64,000 nt of DNA from assembly GCA_002428325.1 (NCBI GenBank), contig DIVR01000021.1, positions 379-64,378 of the forward strand, in the 5' to 3' direction. The DNA is from a bacterium UBP4_UBA6127 (GTDB lineage: Bacteria > UBP4 > UBA4092). Positions 61,246-64,000 of the stretch are shown here, piece after piece. The translations under genes were made by a program, and so were the position numbers. Within the stretch, counting starts at the first letter, position 1. Each line of letters starts with the position of its first letter. The notes beneath the pieces were generated by a model that did no database searches, was not told the DNA's origin, and saw only the letters and a list, made by a program, of their open reading frames with translations.

Positions 61246-62832
61246 TCACTCCTGGGAAGAAGATGTCCGGGGAGTACTGCCCGGCCGTTCTATTTCCAAT
61301 TTCCATTGATGGTCAGGCCGGATGATCCCTTTTTCCAAGGCTGATGACTTCACGGAAAATGAATATCGGCTGACTGGCTGATCCGGTATATCTGCCGGGT
61401 CATCCGCGGATTGAATCTCTAAAAAATAATCTCCGCTTAATAAGGGTAATGATTTCATCTCAAAATTCAAAATTCCCTGGGTGGCGGTTGATGGGATTTC
61501 AACCGCTTCAGCATGGGTATCTGTCTCATAGACACAAAACCCATCATCCCGAAGGATTCTTAGGGTAACAGTTGCCTTGGACGGCCGTGATAAATCCAAT
61601 GAATAGGGAATCTGGATATTCATCCTCTCCCCGGTGGTAAAGAGAGTGGTTGGTGTATCTTTTCCATTCACCATCTGAATGGAGTCAATCTTAATCTGGG
61701 TAACAGAAACAGTTGTGTCTGCAGTCAATTTTTCCGTTGTGGTTAATCGAATCAATTCAGCTTCGGGAAGAGGTGTGGCTTCTGCTAACACCGGAGGCAG
61801 GTATTGATACTGCTTATCATGGGCAAATATCCCATAATAATAGGGTTGCCCATTGGTCAGGCTCCCATCCACACATTCGGTCCCGTTAAACCAATAAACC
61901 GGTGTTCCATCTTCATGATGGATAGGATATCGGTCGGTACGGCGTACGATTTTGGTCGCCATATAATCCTTCAGGGGAGGATTGACCCAGGCCAATCGAA
62001 CACATTGATCGCCTGGCTTAGCCTTGAACCCCATGGTCTGCTGGAGCCGGGTCAGGTCTTCCGGGGCAACTCCTTCGGGGAGCAACCCTGTTTGCCGTAC
62101 ATAGCGTTCGATAGCCCGGAGAGCTTTATCCTTGCAAATCATATTTCCATCTATTAATAAAACGGCATCATCACACCATCGTTCCACAGCCCCCATATCA
62201 TGGGTTACCAAGATTATGGTCTTATTTTGTTCCTTAAATTTCCGCATCCGGTCTTCACACTTCCGGACAAAAGCCCCATCACCGACCGCCAGCACTTCAT
62301 CAATCAACAAGATATCGGCATCCACATGGGTGGCTACGGAAAAAGCCAACCGCATATACATCCCGGAAGAATAGGTCCGCACCGGACTGTCAATGAATTC
62401 AGATAGTTCCGCAAAATCGACAATCTCATCAAATTTTTCCTTGATTTGCTGCCGGGTCAATCCAAAAATGGACCCATTAATAAAGATATTTTCCCGGCCG
62501 GTAAAATCAGGATGAAATCCGGCTCCCAGTTCCAGAAGGGCCGCCACTCTGCCCTGCACTTCAATCCGGCCATTATCCGGTTTCAATACCCCGGCCAGGA
62601 TTTTCAACAGGGTGCTTTTACCTGAACCGTTTTTGCCGATAATCCCCATAAACTGGCCTCTTTTTACATCAAAGGAGATGTTTTTCAAAGCCATCAAAGA
62701 GGTTTTATCAGAAGGGTGCCGGTCCGAGGATCGAAACAGGTTGGCTACCGCCGTTTTAAGGGTACCATATTCCCCCCGTTGATACCGGCGCCGATAGGTT
62801 TTTGAGACATTTTCGATTCGAATCACATTCAT
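61246..62832 (-). CDS. wzt: O-antigen ABC transporter ATPase Wzt with extra FN3-like domain
   Basis: The 528-residue protein has an ATPase domain (Walker A GKNGSGKST 66-74, signature YSSGM 154-158, Walker B ILLIDE 174-179, switch His211). After a linker there is an FN3-like module at about 272-345 (LAWVNPPLKDY, IVRRTDRYP, DGTPVYWFNG, LTNGQPYYYGIFAHD). A Wzt-type C-terminal beta-sandwich that normally recognises the glycan end follows at about 376-515. It energises export of lipid-linked polysaccharide through Wzm. I chose the ATG at 62830-62832, 16 bases after the wzm stop, because the ABC domain starts there. Confidence 0.93.
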   Translation of the reverse strand: MNVIRIENVSKTYRRRYQRGEYGTLKTAVANLFRSSDRHPSDKTSLMALKNISFDVKRGQFMGIIGKNGSGKSTLLKILAGVLKPDNGRIEVQGRVAALLELGAGFHPDFTGRENIFINGSIFGLTRQQIKEKFDEIVDFAELSEFIDSPVRTYSSGMYMRLAFSVATHVDADILLIDEVLAVGDGAFVRKCEDRMRKFKEQNKTIILVTHDMGAVERWCDDAVLLIDGNMICKDKALRAIERYVRQTGLLPEGVAPEDLTRLQQTMGFKAKPGDQCVRLAWVNPPLKDYMATKIVRRTDRYPIHHEDGTPVYWFNGTECVDGSLTNGQPYYYGIFAHDKQYQYLPPVLAEATPLPEAELIRLTTTEKLTADTTVSVTQIKIDSIQMVNGKDTPTTLFTTGERMNIQIPYSLDLSRPSKATVTLRILRDDGFCVYETDTHAEAVEIPSTATQGILNFEMKSLPLLSGDYFLEIQSADDPADIPDQPVSRYSFSVKSSALEKGIIRPDHQWKLEIERPGSTPRTSSSQE

Positions 62833-62848
62833 TTTAGTTACAGTAACC

Positions 62849-63634
62849 TCATAATATTTCGGCAAACCGGTCTTTATGCCGGTCAAAGACCCAGAATCCA
62901 GCGGCCAGGATAGCCACCGCAATTATTCCCACTTTACCTAATGCCAGCCAATCAGGCATCTGCCCATTAAATAAAACATCCTGATAAACTCCTATCAGGG
63001 AGGACATGGGATTGGCAACCAATATCCATTGGTATTTTTCAGGCACCATTTTTACCGGATACAGGATCGGTGTTACAAAAAACCAGAGAGTTATCAGATT
63101 GTTCAATAAATGCTGGATATCCCGATAAAAAACATTTAAGGCGCTGGCCATTAAAACCAGCCCTTCAGTCAAAATGAATTGGATAAGTATCACAATCGGG
63201 ACAACCACCCAGGTAATGGGATGGACATGTATCCCTGCCACAATCAGAAAAACAGCTAAAATCGGCAGGCTGACCAGATAATTAAACCCAGCAGCAATGA
63301 CACAGACGGTGGGAAGAACCCTGGCTGGAAACATGGATTTGGTTACCAGCGACCCGCCCATCACAATCGAATTGGTTCCTTCTGTCAGGGATTGGGCAAA
63401 CCAAAGCCAGGGTAATAGTCCGCAAAAAAGAAAGATGGCATAATTCTGCATCTCAATTCTTACATAAACGGAAAAAACCAGGCTGTAAACCAGCATCAAC
63501 AACAAAGGACTCATTAAAGTCCAAAGAAAACCCAAGACTGACCCCCGGTAACGTTCCTTGAGATGGCGCGCCACCAGAGACCCCAGTAACTGCCGGTATT
63601 GATAAATTTCCCGGATATCCTGAATGATATTCAT
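62849..63634 (-). CDS. wzm: O-antigen/polysaccharide ABC transporter permease Wzm
   Basis: The 261-residue ABC-2 type permease has six helices and the family start YRQLLGSLVARHLKERYRGSVLGFLWTLMSPL. It also has CGLLPWLWFAQSLTEGTNSIVMGGSLVTKSMFPARVLP and the end NPMSSLIGVYQDVL. Two copies with two Wzt subunits form the channel for lipid-linked glycan. It is the first gene of the leftward cluster extending to about 50786, all on one strand with small gaps, so a single operon is plausible. Confidence 0.95.
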   Translation of the reverse strand: MNIIQDIREIYQYRQLLGSLVARHLKERYRGSVLGFLWTLMSPLLLMLVYSLVFSVYVRIEMQNYAIFLFCGLLPWLWFAQSLTEGTNSIVMGGSLVTKSMFPARVLPTVCVIAAGFNYLVSLPILAVFLIVAGIHVHPITWVVVPIVILIQFILTEGLVLMASALNVFYRDIQHLLNNLITLWFFVTPILYPVKMVPEKYQWILVANPMSSLIGVYQDVLFNGQMPDWLALGKVGIIAVAILAAGFWVFDRHKDRFAEIL

Positions 63635-63917
63635 ATTCTGTTAATTCCTGTTATATTTAAAGGGAATAGACTGGCTAAGGAGAGGCCTCTGGCGTTGAAG
63701 GGATTTTTGGACTACTCAAATCCCGGTAATTCCAGAAAAAAACCAACCCCTTGCTCGTATTTTCACCCTTGTTAATGACAAAGGCATTAAATTAAGAGTA
63801 TAGCGATAAACCCCATGCGGGTCAATGAATTGAACCTCTTTCGAAGGAGGTTGGAACGGATATTCTCTTCCTCCCTTAAGGGTTTAGGGATATGTTATAC
63901 TCTACCCTCATCTGATT

Positions 63918-64000
63918 ATGAAAACATTGATTCAGGAATTAGCCCGATGGGCCTATTGGTTTCCTTTCCGATGGCTGGTTGAAAGGCTCCCCATGGGACT
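63918..64000 (+). CDS. Partial gene at window end (possible LpxL-like acyltransferase)
   Basis: Only the first 27 residues are visible: MKTLIQELARWAYWFPFRWLVERLPMG. An aromatic/basic amphipathic start with WLVxRLP resembles the N-terminus of lipid A / lysophospholipid acyltransferases of the LpxL family, but the evidence is thin. It is divergent from wzm with 283 bases between. No Shine-Dalgarno stands out. Confidence 0.4.
   Translation, partial: MKTLIQELARWAYWFPFRWLVERLPMG

Overview
The window reads as a contig from an uncultured, Gram-negative, largely anaerobic or fermentative bacterium. From about base 650 to the end, base composition and style are uniform: moderate GC, mostly good Shine-Dalgarno sites, ATG starts with a few TTG, and many rho-independent terminators. 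Envelope genes (mreBCD, an O-antigen-type ABC exporter, a secretin-like protein, type II pseudopilins) indicate an outer membrane. Class III ribonucleotide reductase, an exported rubrerythrin and multihaem cytochrome motifs indicate anaerobic or redox-variable life. I cannot assign a phylum; the pseudopilin and beta-helix/propeller secretome resembles candidate phyla known mainly from metagenomes. The first ~600 bases do not belong to the rest: they are very GC-rich and carry a divergent gatC/mreB arrangement like that of Xanthomonadaceae, joined to the resident lineage inside a conserved part of mreB. This is most likely an assembly chimera.

Layout. 1-4265: gatC fragment and chimeric mreB, then mreC, mreD and purH. 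4431-8328: an EamA transporter and two divergent multi-pass GT-C glycosyltransferases separated by an (AT)10 tract. 8395-9930: a 9-bp tandem repeat, a palindrome, and a phosphatase-like/tetrahaem cytochrome gene interrupted in frame by one UGA at a position where I expect cysteine. This is a strong selenoprotein candidate with a SECIS-like hairpin. 10059-12864: a secreted beta-helix protein and two tiny lipoproteins. 13021-15365: pyrD-pyrF-pyrE. 15599-16075: a four-helix-bundle (S23-type) protein with an SDKSD-type insert and a probable start-region frameshift. 16234-17085: rsmA. 17177-20482: promoter, cobalamin riboswitch and terminator ahead of nrdD-nrdG. 20570-24553: glmS, then nagA-nagB, giving opposite directions of hexosamine metabolism. 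24814-27267: exported GH13 amylase-family enzyme.

27564-30198 (read leftward): ECF sigma factor, zinc-finger anti-sigma factor and a short secretin-like protein, a compact envelope-sensing unit. 30497-35323: DUF2231 protein, exported rubrerythrin, GH16 glucanase, DUF2339 membrane protein. 35529-37757: galT-galK. 37843-38759: split LysO-type exporter. 38995-44483: three large secreted proteins (propeller, beta-helix, propeller plus Ig-like). 44813-47320: three paralogous GspG-like pseudopilins, the last coupled to a 70-residue unknown. 47584-50697: tandem B12-binding radical SAM proteins. 50786-63634 (leftward): a DUF3108 protein and a surface-polysaccharide cluster with Wzm, Wzt carrying an FN3-like insert, a coiled-coil protein, a three-module glycosyltransferase, GT4, two methyltransferase genes and an ArnT-like transferase.

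Taken together the genes suggest a polysaccharide-using cell: GH13, GH16, Gal and Nag enzymes supply sugars, and the wzm/wzt cluster and GT-C enzymes build surface glycans. Pyrimidine synthesis and B12-controlled anaerobic deoxynucleotide synthesis are the core metabolic units present. I found no rRNA, tRNA, CRISPR array, transposase or integrase.
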